A stretch of DNA of 64,000 nucleotides. It comes from Sclerurus mexicanus. Its lineage: Eukaryota > Chordata > Aves > Passeriformes > Furnariidae. Location: assembly GCA_013396755.1 (NCBI GenBank), contig VWZF01001856.1, forward strand, positions 933,710 through 997,709, in the 5' to 3' direction. Positions 44,701 through 57,484 of the stretch are shown piece by piece (the stretch's first letter is position 1; every line of letters begins with the position of its first letter). The notes beneath the pieces are model-generated. The model did no database searches and had not been told where the DNA came from. It was given only the letters and a program-made list of their open reading frames with translations. The translations under genes were made by a program, and so were the position numbers.

Positions 44701-46375
44701 AGTTATTTTGTGCAAATCAACACGGTTGAACCACTGAGAGTCAGGAGAGTTTATCACTCAAAAATTAAGCCAGCACTTGGAAACTATAATTTTTATTTTC
44801 TTTTTTTAAATCTCTTGGGCTCTGCTAATCTTTGTGACAGTATTTCCATCAAGGGGAAAAGAATAAAAGGTACGAACTTTTCTTGCTCCCCTATAGAATT
44901 ATCTACTTTTTTAAGTCCTTGCAAATGTGAAATAAAAGCAGTGGTGGTTTGACAGAAGTGGGAAGCAAGGGAAGGGAAAAAATCACCTGGAAACCTCCAG
45001 AAGCTGAGGTGGTGAAGGTGATGTGATAGGGATGTGAACTGCAGCAAAGCAGGTGGATGGCATGGGCTCCTCTCTGGAGAAGGGGGAAAGTGGATGTGCT
45101 AAAGACTGTGACTGATGATTCCTGTCAGATTTAGTTGCCATGACTGAGGAATTTGCCAGCTGAGCTGTCAGCTGTAGTCATGGACTGCAGTGTGCTGTTC
45201 TTTTACCAGAGGCAGCAGAATGGCTTTATGCTCCTGGAATATTAATTTAAAGTCCTTTTGTTACACTTTAGGTCTTGCTAAATCTGACAGGGGTTGTTAA
45301 ATTGAGCCTTAAATTTGCATGTGCCAATCCTTATTGCTTCAGCATCTTCTTACAGTCCTCTTTGAGCTTTTGTACCTCCTGTACCAGCACGGTGTGACGA
45401 TTATAATACGCTTCCAGAAAAGGCTTGTTTTGAGGAAGGGTAGTTGCAAACAGGAGTCATCCACCTCATTGACTGACAAGATCTCCTGTTACCGTCCTTC
45501 TCCTCTTCCATGAAATAGTAATAAAAGTACACGTCCTTGTTTCCTGGGAATTGCACATTGAGCTTTGGCAAACTCCTTGCAGCCCTCCACTGCATGTCCC
45601 TCCAAAGTTACACTGATATATCTGGTCAGAGAACTCAAAAGCTCTGAAGTTTATTAAGAAAACAATATCTCCTTTAAATATTATTTCTCATTTCAGGGGT
45701 TAATTCTGGTGCTATCAAAAAGGGAATTTTCCTTTGAGACTTGTGAGAGCAAGAAATAAAGAAAAATATTAAAAAATCACAGCATAAATAATAAAAAGAA
45801 ACTTGGTAGATATATATTTCTAATATTTTCTTTTTTCCCTTTACAGAAGTCTTAGTGGGAGAAATATCAAAGGATAGTAAATAGTGCAAGAAAATACAGT
45901 TAATTAGGAAAGCTTTGTGGCTGGCCCAGCATCCAGCTGTTCCAATTAAGAGAAGGAACTCTTCATAAAACTGAGCAAGCAAACTCAAAAGTAGTATAGT
46001 AGAAATATTAAAAATTTCAATTTGTGGATGTTTTCATAGGGAGAAAGGGAAAGTTTTGTCATTAATTTACAAAAATTGTTCATTGCACCTTCTTCCTTTT
46101 TCTTTTTTTACCATCTCAGTTGTGACAGAGCCTCGAATGAGCCATTGGGGGGTATCAAGAAAAAAAAAAAAAAGCTGAATGTGCTAAAATCTTTAGAAAT
46201 ACTGAAAAAGAAAAAGTCAGTGAGTGCTCGGATGGACACAGAGTAAGCACCTGTGTAATCTTTCATAAATTCTGATGTTCTCACAAATGTTCGTACAACA
46301 GAATATTCTTCCAAACATTTATAAAAGACATCGTGCTTCACCACCTACTTTAAAAAAAGGAAGAATCAGAAAGAA
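44701..46375. other. Non-coding, nothing recognised
   Basis: AT-rich with A runs near 46160-46173. A 104-codon minus frame (45674-45988) has no recognisable domain. Confidence 0.5.
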
Positions 46376-46379
46376 TTAT

Positions 46380-46520
46380 GCATGACTTGCAGAGCTAATC
46401 ATACAGCTTGAATAACAAACATCAAATAGTTGCAGCAAACAGCTCATGAACAACCAAATGTCTGAAAATTATTCATCAAAATAATTCTGCTAGCACTTAA
46501 TAATCATGCTGGAAAAAAAA
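46380..46520. promoter_or_regulatory. AT-rich enhancer-like block (candidate)
   Basis: CTAATCAT, GAATAACAAAC, AATTATTCATC, ATAATTCTG and CTTAATAATC cores occur within 140 bp, with no repeat signature. Compositional inference only. Confidence 0.25.
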
Positions 46521-46918
46521 TAATCACAAAGAGCAAATAAAAATGGTGTGAGTCTGTGAGCATTTAGAAAATATGTTTATGCCTCCGAAATATAATCAGA
46601 CTAGGACATTTGGCTTCAGGGACAGAGGATGGGGTATGATGCTGCTTCATTCCCAGGACTGACATCGCCTTGTTAAAGCCAAGGGACCATTTTGAGAATA
46701 AAGTTGAGTGAAAGAGTCTGATTTTATGAAAATTTCTCTACAAAGACCCAGCCAGACATTTGCACCCACCCTCCACCTGCTTCATCTAAATACTATGGAG
46801 ACACTTAGATGAAAAAGCAAAGGTGATCAGCAGTACTTAAAGCGACCTACAAAAAAGAGGGAGATCACTTTTTACCAAAGACAAATAGCAACAGGAAAAG
46901 GGGGGATATTTTTAAACT
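46521..46918. other. Non-coding spacer
   Basis: Nothing recognised before the CR1 copy. Confidence 0.5.
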
Positions 46919-47152
46919 AAAAGAGAAGAGATTTAGATTAGATATTAGAAAGAAATTGTTTGCTGTAAGAGTGGTGAGGTCCTGGAACAGGTTGCCTAGA
47001 GAAGTTATGGATGCCCCATCCCTCAAGCCAGGCTGGACAGGGCTTGGAGTGACCTGATCTCATGGAAGTTGTCCCTGGCCATCTTATTCCATCTTGAAAT
47101 AAGATGGTTTTTAAGATCTCTTCCAATCCAAACAATTCTGTGATTCTATGAT
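46919..47152 (+). mobile_element. CR1 LINE, 3' end with replaced hairpin
   Basis: AGAGATTTAGATTAGATATT, GTCCTGGAACAGGTTGCC, GAGAAGTTATGGATGCCCC, GGGCTTGGAGTGACCTG, GTCCCTGGCCAT, then TTTAAGATCTCTTCCAATCC and ATTCTGTGATTCTATGA. In place of the CCCATGGCAGGGGGTTGGAA segment there is an unrelated inverted repeat (47079-47107). Confidence 0.94.
47079..47107. repeat. Inverted repeat inside CR1
   Basis: Perfect 10-bp arms CCATCTTATT and AATAAGATGG with a 9-nt loop occupy the place where CR1 normally has its CCCTGCC/GGCAGGG stem. Confidence 0.85.
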
Positions 47153-47770
47153 ATTATAATTTTCACCTTTCTGAAGGAATGATCCCAACCCCAATATTCT
47201 CTTCCCTTTTCTTCTGGCTTTGTGGTCCTGCACGTCCTCTACCTTCCACCAGTCTCAATCCTTCGTGGAAGAATTTACTTAAACCACAAAAAATGGTAAT
47301 TCAAGAAGAAACATGGATGGTTCTTGCTCTTTGAAGTGTGGGACCATGAACATTAGTACCGATGTACCTGAGGAGGAGGCAGGTTGTGGTGTAGGGATGG
47401 AAATCGGTGTCTGTAGGGTGGCGTAAAAGGGAATTCATTATAAGCTCATGGCTGGCAGTGTTATCCTGTCATGGAGTTTGGTCTATGGATCACCATTTCT
47501 TCCATGGTGGGATGTTTAAGAAAAAAAAAAAAAGAAAAAAAATATTTCAAAAATGTGAATTATTTCCATATTTACTTGTGGTGCTCAACAACTAGGATTG
47601 TGTTATTAAGAGATTCTGAAAGAAGCATCACTAAAAGGCGCATAAAATGTGAGTTATGCAAGAGAGCATTTTCTAAGCAGTTGAAATTTTTCATTTGCTA
47701 ATATCAATATTAAAGTAAAATGTGTACTTGTATGTATATATACATAGCAGTGTTAAAACGCAGACATCAA
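47153..47770. other. Non-coding, A run only
   Basis: An A-rich run at 47520-47541 produces a Lys-rich chance frame. Nothing else was recognised. Confidence 0.5.
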
Positions 47771-47788
47771 TATCTATCTATCTATCTT
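47771..47788 (+). repeat. (TATC)n microsatellite
   Basis: About four and a half TATC units. Confidence 0.85.
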
Positions 47789-48997
47789 TTAGTATGCTAA
47801 AACAGACATTAGAAAGGCTATATATATAATTGTATGCATATTTTCAGAACTAATTGAACTGAGGAGATAATTTTAATGCATAATTTCTACATAATCATAA
47901 TGAAAAAATAGAAATTTTTAAAGAATTTTGTAGTGATAGCTGTTGAAAAATGAATTTGATATAGTCTCATATCGTGTTCTCATTTATCAAGATCAATTGT
48001 TGCAGAGGGAAAAGAGATTCAGCTGAAAATATTGTTATGTTTTTGATATTTTTGTCTATTCTGGCCTTACTCAATGTTCCCATGTCTCACTTTTACACAG
48101 GGTTTTTTCTGATGAATGTTCTCTTTCCTGCTTATTTGCATCTCAGCATCTCTTCTGCTCCATGGCTGGTGTTTTAGGTGGCAGTGAGCTTGACTGTGGA
48201 TCTGAGAAGGAGTTTATAGGGTCAGGAATGGAAAGCAGAGGCCACCTCCATGTGCCACAAGCTGAGAGGAACTGGAACCTGGTGGGACCTTGTCCTCCAG
48301 GTATCTCCTTTAAAGCTCACATCCCTATTCACAACTCAGCTCTCTGGCTTCTCCCCAGCCAGATGATCTCCTGCTTTCCTCTCCCTGCACTTTACCTGGT
48401 TCAGGTGCCTCAAACCCTGGGAGAGAAGAAATTTCAGAGGTTTGCCTGAGGGTGTGAGGCAGGAAGCCACGTCAGACAGAGCCTGCTGTCTGACCCAGCT
48501 CTAATGTTGTGGATTGCTGCCTCCAGGATGCCTGTAGCGTGTCTACAGCTGTCCACATGGTTCTGCTGGCTCTCTGAGCCTGAAATGCAGTTTAGACCTA
48601 GTTAGTGGGAGCAGCACAAGAAGGGACTCTGATTCACAAAGCTACTCTAGGGAGGGAACACATCTCTTTGAAGCTCTCTCTGAAGAGGTTTTGCTTGGCT
48701 CCCTGCTTGTCCCTCTGTCCTTGTGACATTGACAGTTCACAGAGATGTTCCCCAGAACACATCTCATACTTCAAAAGAAAAAAGGGAAAAGAATTATTTT
48801 GTCTTGAACAATTTTCCCTGATAATTCTGTTCTCATCGAAGAAAGAGCTTACTTTCTGAGCAAAAATTCAAGTTTTGAAATTGTCATCAAAGATTATTCA
48901 GAAAACAACATACTGGCTTTTCCCCAACACTGTGGATTTCTGTTCCTTTTAAGGGAACATACATAGTCAAATTGCAAGGTGGGATAGACTCCACCTA
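47789..48997. other. Non-coding; GC-richer patch at 48150-48780
   Basis: After AT-rich sequence there is a GC-richer patch that I could not assign to any repeat. It includes a 95-codon frame (48162-48449, +) with no recognisable domain. It could be an old unclassified repeat. Confidence 0.4.
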
Positions 48998-49026
48998 ATA
49001 TATATATGTGTGTGTATATATACATA
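48998..49026 (+). repeat. TA/TG microsatellite
   Basis: (TA)n passing into (GT)n and back to (TA)n just upstream of a CR1 5' truncation point, a common insertion context. Confidence 0.85.
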
Positions 49027-49047
49027 AATGCAGATATATTTATCTTC

Positions 49048-49574
49048 TACTCTGCTCAGGTGAGGCCTCACCTGCAGAGTTGCCTCCAGCTCTGGGATCC
49101 CCAGCACAGGAGGGACATGGACCTGCTGGAGTGAGTCTAGAGGAGGTCACAAAGACAGAGGGAGGGACCACCTCTGCTATGAGGAAAGGCTGGGAGAATT
49201 TGGATTGTTCATCCTGGAAAAGAGAAGGCTTTGGGGTGACCTAAACGTGGCATTTCAGTACCTGAAGGGATCCCACAAGATGGAGAGAGACTATTTACAA
49301 GGGCCTGGAGTGACAGAACATGGGGAAATGGCTTCTAACTATGAAGGTTTAGACCGGATATTGGGCAGAAATTCTCCTCCATGAGGCTGGAGAGGCCCTG
49401 GCACAGGTTGCCCGGAGAAGCTGTGGCTGCCCCATCCCTGGAAGTGTCCAAGGCCAGGTTGGACGGGGCTTGGAGCAACCTGGGCTAGTGGAAGGTGTCC
49501 CTGCCCATAGCAGGGGATTGGAACGATATGGTCTTTAAGGTCTCTTTCAACCAAAACCATTCCATGATTTTATA
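49048..49574 (+). mobile_element. CR1 LINE, 0.5-kb 3' fragment
   Basis: CTCAGGTGAGGCCTCACCTG, CAGCTCTGGGATCCCCAGC, AGGAGGGACATGGACCTGC, CTGCTATGAGGAAAGGCTGG, GGGGAAATGGCTTCTAACTA, GAAGCTGTGGCTGCCCCATC and CCATTCCATGATTTTAT. Co-linear with CR1 over its full length, with small frameshifts. The translated pieces match the ORF2 tail (KARLDGAWSNLG-like). It has a very similar extent to the minus-strand copy at 18.1-18.6 kb. Confidence 0.95.
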
Positions 49575-52370
49575 ATTTTGATTCTTTGTTGGCACACCAT
49601 CTATCCCTACCTAACATCATCTAGAAGATGAAGAAACTGAGAAAACAGATGATTTTTATACAGAGCTTGTGTACTTCTTGCTTCTTAGTATTTCAGCTTT
49701 TTTTAATATTTTTTCTGCTGGCTTCTATGGTGTGTGTATCACTGGATATAGAGGAAATGTAGAAAAGGTTAAATCAGGAAGATTTGTGCTTATTTTTTCC
49801 TTTAAAGTGGTGGTTAAATATTCATGCACTTCTATACTTTTGAAACAGTTTGTTTCTTGCATCGCAGTATTCACATTTTCAAACCTCTCTTTTCACTTAT
49901 CCATGGAAATGGCTGTGATCCTAGAGCAGGAAAACGAAACCTTTGCAAACCACAGAAGCTCTCACATTCAGACACTGGACTTGTGTTCACTTTGTGCGTA
50001 ATAAATGGAATTTTTATCCCTGTCACTTACAGGTTGCTCTGTCATTGATGCTGGCTGGGGGTTGATTCTCTTTCATACGTAGAGAAAAGCACTGTGTGAA
50101 TATTCCTCACCTGCTTTCAGTGCAACATGAGTTGTTTTTAGTATAAATCATGAAGATAACACTTTTTAGTGCCTTTGAGTGACTTTGCTGTGACACAGGT
50201 TGGGATATAGTGACACACTGTCTTCTGGCAGCAGGACTGAGGGCATTAATGTCCAGCTGATGGCAATAAACAGCCAAATGTCTTGGACAGGTAGAGCTTA
50301 GATTGCAACACCAGCAAGTGGAGTCATGAAGGTACTAGTAAGAGGTGGTGAGAGATCATTCCAGTCATCCAGACTGCACAGTTTTATTGTGTTGTGAAAT
50401 AAAATAAAAAGGAAAATGATATCCAGTTTAAATGAGATGAACAGGTTTTTGCTCTTCAGTTTTTCTGGTCTGACTGTGAGCAAGAGGACAGAGGGGATTC
50501 TTCTGTATTCCTTGAAGGTTCCTTAGTCATAATTTTTATGTTTTTTTTCAGAGCTCAACCTCTCATTTTATTTAGTTTTTGCTCCTATATTACAATCTAA
50601 TCACACCAACTTGACTACTTTTAATTTTCCTTGTCATGGAAGAATAAAATAAATAGGTTTCTTGTTAATATTTGTGATTCTTTGTCTTTCCTTTGCCACA
50701 GAAATGTTTTTCTCCTTGTTTTATCTTCTTTCAGTATTATTTTCTTACTGTATCCCCAAAGCAATAATCAACAATCTGCCTTTATTTTATTGTGTTTGAG
50801 AAGGTAAAAAAAAAAAAGGAAAAGTGAGGTAGGTTCCCTGTTTAAGACAAGCTAGATCTTCCCTGATGTCCTAAGAGAAATGAGACTAAATTCTAATTTT
50901 ACTGTTATACTGGCATCACATACATCAGTTATGAGTTTGCTTTGAAAGAGTGGATATCTTGGGAACAAGCACTGAAACTTGATTGTTGGTACGTGATCTG
51001 GAACATTTTTGTCCTGACCTGGAAGACACCCAAGAGTCCTGGGATTTATAATGGATGGAAAACTGTTCCCAGAATCAGTTCACAGACAGCCACTTTGTTT
51101 TGTTTCAGTAGCAGGAACATGGACAAACCATATTGGCCACTCCTAGGGCCAAGGAATGCTGCTTTCATTAGAATATATGTAAATTTATTAATATAGATGT
51201 AATGTATTGACCAAAAATTAGAAATGGCAATTATTGAGAGTACATTGAACACCCAGACAAGGGAAACAAACTTTTCCACATACAAGTTAGGGTGCACAGC
51301 CAAAATGGGTTTGGATGTTCATCTTCCTTTCTTCTCTTTTCTCTCTTTCATTCCCTTTTTCATAAATAATTAGTTAACCTATGGCAAGGGGAATAACCTA
51401 AAGTTCATTTTTTAGGCTTAAATAAAACATTAGCTGGTTTGGCATTTTCAGATTTCAAAAGCTTCTTTCAAGAGGTAAAGAGAGTTCTTAGATATTAAAG
51501 ACTAAAGCCAGTGATAATTGCCACTGGGTTAATTGGGAAAGAGAGAGAGCAAGCTTGGAACCCTCTCAAATTAGTTATGGATTAATGAAGCCAAGGAAAA
51601 TAATAAGTTAATGTTGTAATTGATAAAGCTATATCAAAGCCTGTATGTTTTCCTTGGGTTTTCCACCAGTTCCGTGTACCCAGAATTCTCTGCTCCTCCA
51701 CCAAACTACTAACAGTTGAAATCCTTATGTTCCATAAATCCAGAGTAACTTCACCTCTCTCTTCCATAAGGGCAGGATTTCATCATGCAGACAGTCATTG
51801 CTGCTGCATGGGAAGAAAGAGGACAGATCATGCCATCCTTAATCCTCTCAGAGAAATCTGTATCTCTGCTGTGCTGGAGGCAATGCAATGCACCTCATTT
51901 AGCTCTCAGGAAATATAATATAATTCTCTCAGATAACATCTAATTTCTAGAGTTTCTCAGGTGGAAAGGGCAAATAAGCAGGGATTACCTCTTGCCCAGA
52001 TAAGCAAGTAAGAAGGAAAATAACTCTACCTATTAATATTCTAACATACACTGATATGTGTTGGTTAATCACAGATATTTGTTATCTAAAAGTTGGGTTT
52101 CTTGCCAGAGAAGAGGGATTAGCAGTATCAGAAAATATTTTATCTCATGTTAATGCAGGTAAAATGAACTGCCTGTCTCACACATAGGAGTGATACTAAA
52201 TGTATGTTAGATATTTAACTTCTAAATGGGAAAGAATCCACACTATATCACATACAAAGGAATTAGAAACTTAGGCACTGGAAAGTCAACAGCTTTTGGG
52301 TCTAGATGGCAAGTAATTCTGCTGAACAGGGTTGTTTCAGCACAGGACTCCCTTAGGAGTACAACAAATT
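49575..52370. other. CR1-free non-coding stretch
   Basis: AT-rich; overlapping frames at 49669-50001 and 49824-50048 have no recognisable domain. An A run lies at about 50808-50818. No other repeat was recognised. Confidence 0.5.
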
Positions 52371-52385
52371 TATATATATATATAT
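52371..52385 (+). repeat. (TA)n microsatellite
   Basis: About seven TA units. Confidence 0.85.
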
Positions 52386-55300
52386 TTAATAATCAGAATT
52401 TTGAATAATTTTCAGATGTACACGTATAATTTGTAGACATTTCATTGGGTCAGACAAATGCTACCATGTACCCTGTATTGGGAACACCCTCAGAGATGTT
52501 CTCCATGAATGATAATTGTCTTTAGATGAAATCTCAGAATAGAGGACATTTATTAGAGGTTGAGCTCTTGTGTTGAGCCAAGGTGAAAGGAGTCTTTCAC
52601 TTTAATGATGTAATTGCTGTCCATATACTCCACAGAAGTCAGTACATGTTCAAGACATTAGCTTTCCTTTTCAGTGTACTAGACTGACTCTGTACAGCTC
52701 AATAAAAAGCAGTATTTTTTCTGGAAACCCCAGAGGAAAATATGACAGTCTTACTTCAGACACAGTGGCCAGAAACATGTTTTTCCCAGCATCACAAACA
52801 AAACTAGAATAAATCCCTGCTTCGAAGTCCAGCTAATCCTCTTAAATAGGTATGAAAGCCCAGATATCAGGAACTGCAAGGTGACTGCAGAAACTCTAGA
52901 TTAAAGAAGGACATAAACCGAGAAGAGGGGTCAGATATAGGGTCTGGATGAAGGGCAGAGTTCCTGATGAAGAGGAAGCATTAAGTAGAGGTCGCATCTC
53001 TCCTAAAACCTTCCTTGTGCTTCTCGCTCTTACAGTCATGCAGGGACTGCTAAGATAGGGTAGTTCTACATCTCCAAAGCTCACTGAAGAGTTGCATATT
53101 GATGTTTCACTGGTGTGGAGACCATGGAATATCATCTTCAGCAGTCATCCTTCACAAAGTTCAAATATTCTGTTCTTTATATATTGTGCTCAATGTATTG
53201 ATGGAACCTTTAGTGAGGTACTGCAGGTCTCAGTTCTTATTTCTTGAATTGCATATTATAATAGCTGGGAAAAACAAAAACCCACCAAAATTGTCTCTAC
53301 TTCTTCCCTGTTTACAGTAAGATCAGGTTGTAGCACCTGGGCTCACTCCAAATAATAGTTTATTTGTCTGTAAGTAGGTTATTTGCAGAGCAGTCACTAA
53401 TCACCACCATAAGTTCAGGTGGCACAATCTGACCCTGAAACACCACAATGCAGTTGAACAGTTGACAGCATTTAAAGACCATTGAAATCCTATTAATGGG
53501 GCTTCTGTTTAATTTGAACTTTCAAAGGGGACTGTAGTCTTGGAAAAATTATTATCCATCAAAGACGACCTTATTGAGACATCACAATGAATATTAGTCT
53601 GGGGTAATATGTAAATGTGGGTGTCATTTGCATGACAATGCAGTCTGACCCAGCCCATGCTTCCATCTGACAGCCCAGTACCAACACGTAAACTGTAAAC
53701 AATAAAAGGGGACAGAATGCCCCAGCGGGGGTCCTGCAACACGCGACATGGAGAGGAACAAAACATCTCCTGCAGACACAGAGCTGTATCTGTTAGTTTA
53801 ATAGCAGCAAAACCAATTCAGGAGTTTTGTGGTCAAAGATCTGTCACAATTTCCAAGCTAGTCCTCGACATTGCTGTCATGATCTACTGTAACTTTTGGT
53901 AAGACCCAAAGAAGTTTAATCAAGCAAAACTGCTGAAAATAGAAATCTTTACTGAATCACTAAGAATTCCTTTTTAAAGGCTGGCCTTCTTTTTACTGGA
54001 AGCTAACATTGCATGCTTCAAAAAGTACTCTCTTCAAAACAGTTTTCATAGAGGGATTAGGAACAGGACAGTAGAAACACATAAGCCTTTAATCAATAGG
54101 TCACCCGTTAAAATTTGGCTTACAATGGCAGTGTTTGCAAGCGACTGACATCTGTGAGCGGCATGTGTAAACTGTCAAGGCTTCACTGGTGTCAGAGAAA
54201 CTAAGATAATTTACCCCAGTTTAATATCAGACCCCTTAGTCACAGGAGGGGAAAATTTTTCTGTATGATTCGCAATTCATGAGTGGATTCATCCAAAAAC
54301 TGTGACTGTATTTTGGCTCTACTGAATACTGATCCCACATGCCCTTCAAATATAAAGAATGAAAGGGCTGATATACTCTCTTGTCCATTCTCTCATCTTC
54401 CAAATCCTTTCTCTAGCCTCACTTCTTCAAAGAGGCTTTAAACTCCTACAATGCAATGTAAATGAGGAGAGGAACTTCACTGAAGTTTCCAGCACCACGG
54501 AATATGAGCAGTATGGCTGAAGAAATAGCTCCACTGCCCTCAAGGTACCCACCATGAAAAGAGGTGCACTCTGAGCTAGTGCTGAGGCTAAATTTCATTG
54601 GAGTCATGCAGTCACTCTGATGGGTTCCTTGTGTCACTGTAGGTGGTGTGAGCAGAGGAGTCAGCAGTGAAGGCACCTGGAGAAGGCCTAAGTCCAGTAT
54701 AGCATGGACACCTGCCTTGTTGGGGCTGAGCGTGCAACACACCCTGTAATTGTGTCCTATAGGATGAAATTCTTTATATGGTATCTAGGGAAAGTTGTGC
54801 ACTGCAGGCATGAGAACCTAAACATAACCACTATCCCTCGATGAGGAGCCGCTTTGTTGTGCAGGGGTATCTCTGAGATCCTACTGGTCTCCTGAGCTTG
54901 GCAACTGGATAGAGCTGGAGACAAACATATTCTTTTACAGTCCAAAGTCTTCTGCACCTTTTTCAGTGTTGGCAAAGACAGTGGTCTCTTTGCTTTTCAT
55001 GTATAGAGATGCTTTCACCCACCTTTATGTCATGAAGTGCTGGACGTGGTGTTCCTTTCAGAACAGGAAATTTGGAGTTTTATCTCTTCTTGGCTCAAGG
55101 TCAGCCATGCTCAGGTCATCAAGAACCTCAATGTCTCTCTTTACATCAAACATTATTACAAAAGTCACTGTGTGAAATAAAAAATGAGCCCAGGCAGCAG
55201 CAGCAGCTTGAACCCACCAGATGCTGTGGCTTCTCTTCGGACTAGAGAGCAAATGAGCCCAAGCCCTTGAGAAGGAAGATGGCCTTCTTTCCCACGTGTG

Positions 55301-57256
55301 TCTGTGCTCTCACCATTGGATTATAATATGAAAGACGGACATTGTGAGTCTCCTCAATAGAAAGTGTCTGTATCTCTACTTAATGAAGTGTGTGTCTGAA
55401 CTGGTAAACTGGTAATCTGAAAACATCTGCCAGTTCAACTGCCTCAGGGGGTGTTGCTGGTATCAAAGCAATCAGACAGGGATATCTCTGAGCACGCACA
55501 AAAGTGGATCTCAAGGAGCTTCAGAAAGGTTTAAAAAAGCTGAGAAACACCATAATAGCACAGTATCTTCCAAAACTTGGCAGGCATTCCCCTGAATAGA
55601 CAAATACAGGGTTTGGGTCTCTAATGCTACTTTGTGCATCCAGACTCTAGATGTGAAGAAGTCTAGCAAGCTTTAGAAGGATTTATCTAGCTCAACATTG
55701 AAAAAATGGAGATGACCTTCACAGCCACACTTCGGCAGTATTTTAGTCTGAATATAGAGTTTCATTAGTTTCTGGACAAAATTTGCTATTTTTTTTTGTT
55801 GTATGAGAACTTTACTGTATTTTTTTGAAACAAAATGCATTTTAAAATATTTTTTCAGAGAACAACTGAGCTTTTTATGCTGATCCTCTTTATTTGGCAT
55901 TTATATTGCATTTTTTCCTATGTATGTTTGCATGATATAATCTATAATACATGACAAAGTGCAAGTGAAGGGTCAAGACTTTTTCTTTTTCCATGAAACA
56001 AAACATTTGATTACTTTACTCTGAAAATTTTGAAAAAATTGTAATGTTGTTGAAGAAAGTTTCCTTTTGTCCAGTCAGCATTCTCCCATATTCTTTTGGA
56101 ACACTTTATTACCAGTTCTAACTAAATTCACATGAGGAAGGTAAAGGCAGCAATATGGCAAACAACGCCTATGATATTTCAGAGAACAACTGCTTGACAT
56201 TTATATTAGATTTCTGGCCGACTATTACAATACCTTTGATGAGTGAGATCTTGATTTAACTCCTCATGGAGGTACGAATGCACCTCCCAGAGCCTGTGAA
56301 GATGCGGTGCCAAGGAGGAAGAGCAGATGGTGTTTGCCTTGTCCCTGCCCCCTGAGTATCACCCAAAGGGATGACAGCTTTACGCTGCACCTTGGCTCCA
56401 CAGAAACCTGATGAGGGAAGATCCCATGTGGTTGCACTGAATGAACCCATCTCCTGCTGCTCCTTTCATAAAGGTGTGGAAAACAAGTCTGGGAGAGGTC
56501 TCAAGAGGCCATGCCATCCATTCCCTGCTCCCAGCTGGCGTCAGCAGGTTCATGGTTGACGCAACAGTTTTGGAGGCTCTGTCAGCTGGGTGTGGTTTCA
56601 TGTGCTGGGAGCAAGGGATTAAGGACTAAGAATCTTTTAGGAAGGTGGGATGTTAACAGCTTTCTTTCCCAAATTAGAGTCTGGTAGACAATATTAGACT
56701 TGAGGAGTTGCTTAGCCTTTCAAAAGGCAAGAAAAAACTGAGAGATGGACTAGTACCATGAGTGTAGAAGAGGAGCTCCTCATGGCTTTGATCCAGGGAA
56801 GAGATAAGATCTATTGCTGCATGAAGTTGCTTCAGCTCCTGGCTTTTAGATGTACATCCATGTGCATGATTTTGAGACAGCTTCTACTTGTGTGTCCTCT
56901 TTGGTCTGCAGAAAAGCATTTATTCTCATTTTTATAGGGAGCCCCCAGATCAATACTGTAGCTGCAGGTAAGGCTGCCTGTGTGTGGTTTGTCAGGTATT
57001 GAGTCTTCCAAATGCATGAATGTCTTCCAGAGAGCAATGACTGTAGCAGTAGCCTCTCGCATGAATCACCTGCTTGGGGGAAACAATTTAGAGCCTTGCT
57101 GAAGATGCATCTTGCCAGAGAAAGATATTTGTTCATATAATTGTACCCTGGACTGTTGTCTGTGCCAACATATGAAGTTTAAATCAGTCCACAATAAGTA
57201 GATCCTTCCTTTACCGGTGTGTTCAAATTGTTGGCACTTGTTGATAGAGTGTTTAA
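52386..57256. other. Long CR1-free non-coding stretch
   Basis: Nearly 5 kb without CR1. Somewhat GC-richer patches at 54460-54740 and 56250-56630 carry overlapping open frames on both strands (up to 98 codons) with no recognisable domain or splice structure. A short CAG run lies at about 55195-55206. Either GC-richer patch could be an unclassified old repeat. Confidence 0.45.
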
Positions 57257-57484
57257 AATATTAGGAATATTAGGAATAATTTCTTCCCTATAAGGGTTTT
57301 GAGACACTGACACAGGTTGCCCAGAGAAGCTGTGGCTGCTCCATCCCTGAAAGTGTCCAAGGCCAGGTTGGACGGGGCTTGGAGCAACCTAGGATAGTGG
57401 AAGATGTCCCTACTCATGGCAGGGGTTGGAATGAGATGATCTTTAATGTCCCTTCCAACCCAAAACGTTCTATTATTCTATGAA
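57257..57484 (+). mobile_element. CR1 LINE, 3' end fragment
   Basis: TATTAGGAATAATTTCTTCC, GACACAGGTTGCCCAGAGA, GCTGTGGCTGCTCCATCCC, CAAGGCCAGGTTGGACGGG, GATGTCCCTACTCATGGCAG and CTATTATTCTATGAA. The 5' end has a 9-bp ATATTAGGA duplication. Confidence 0.95.
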
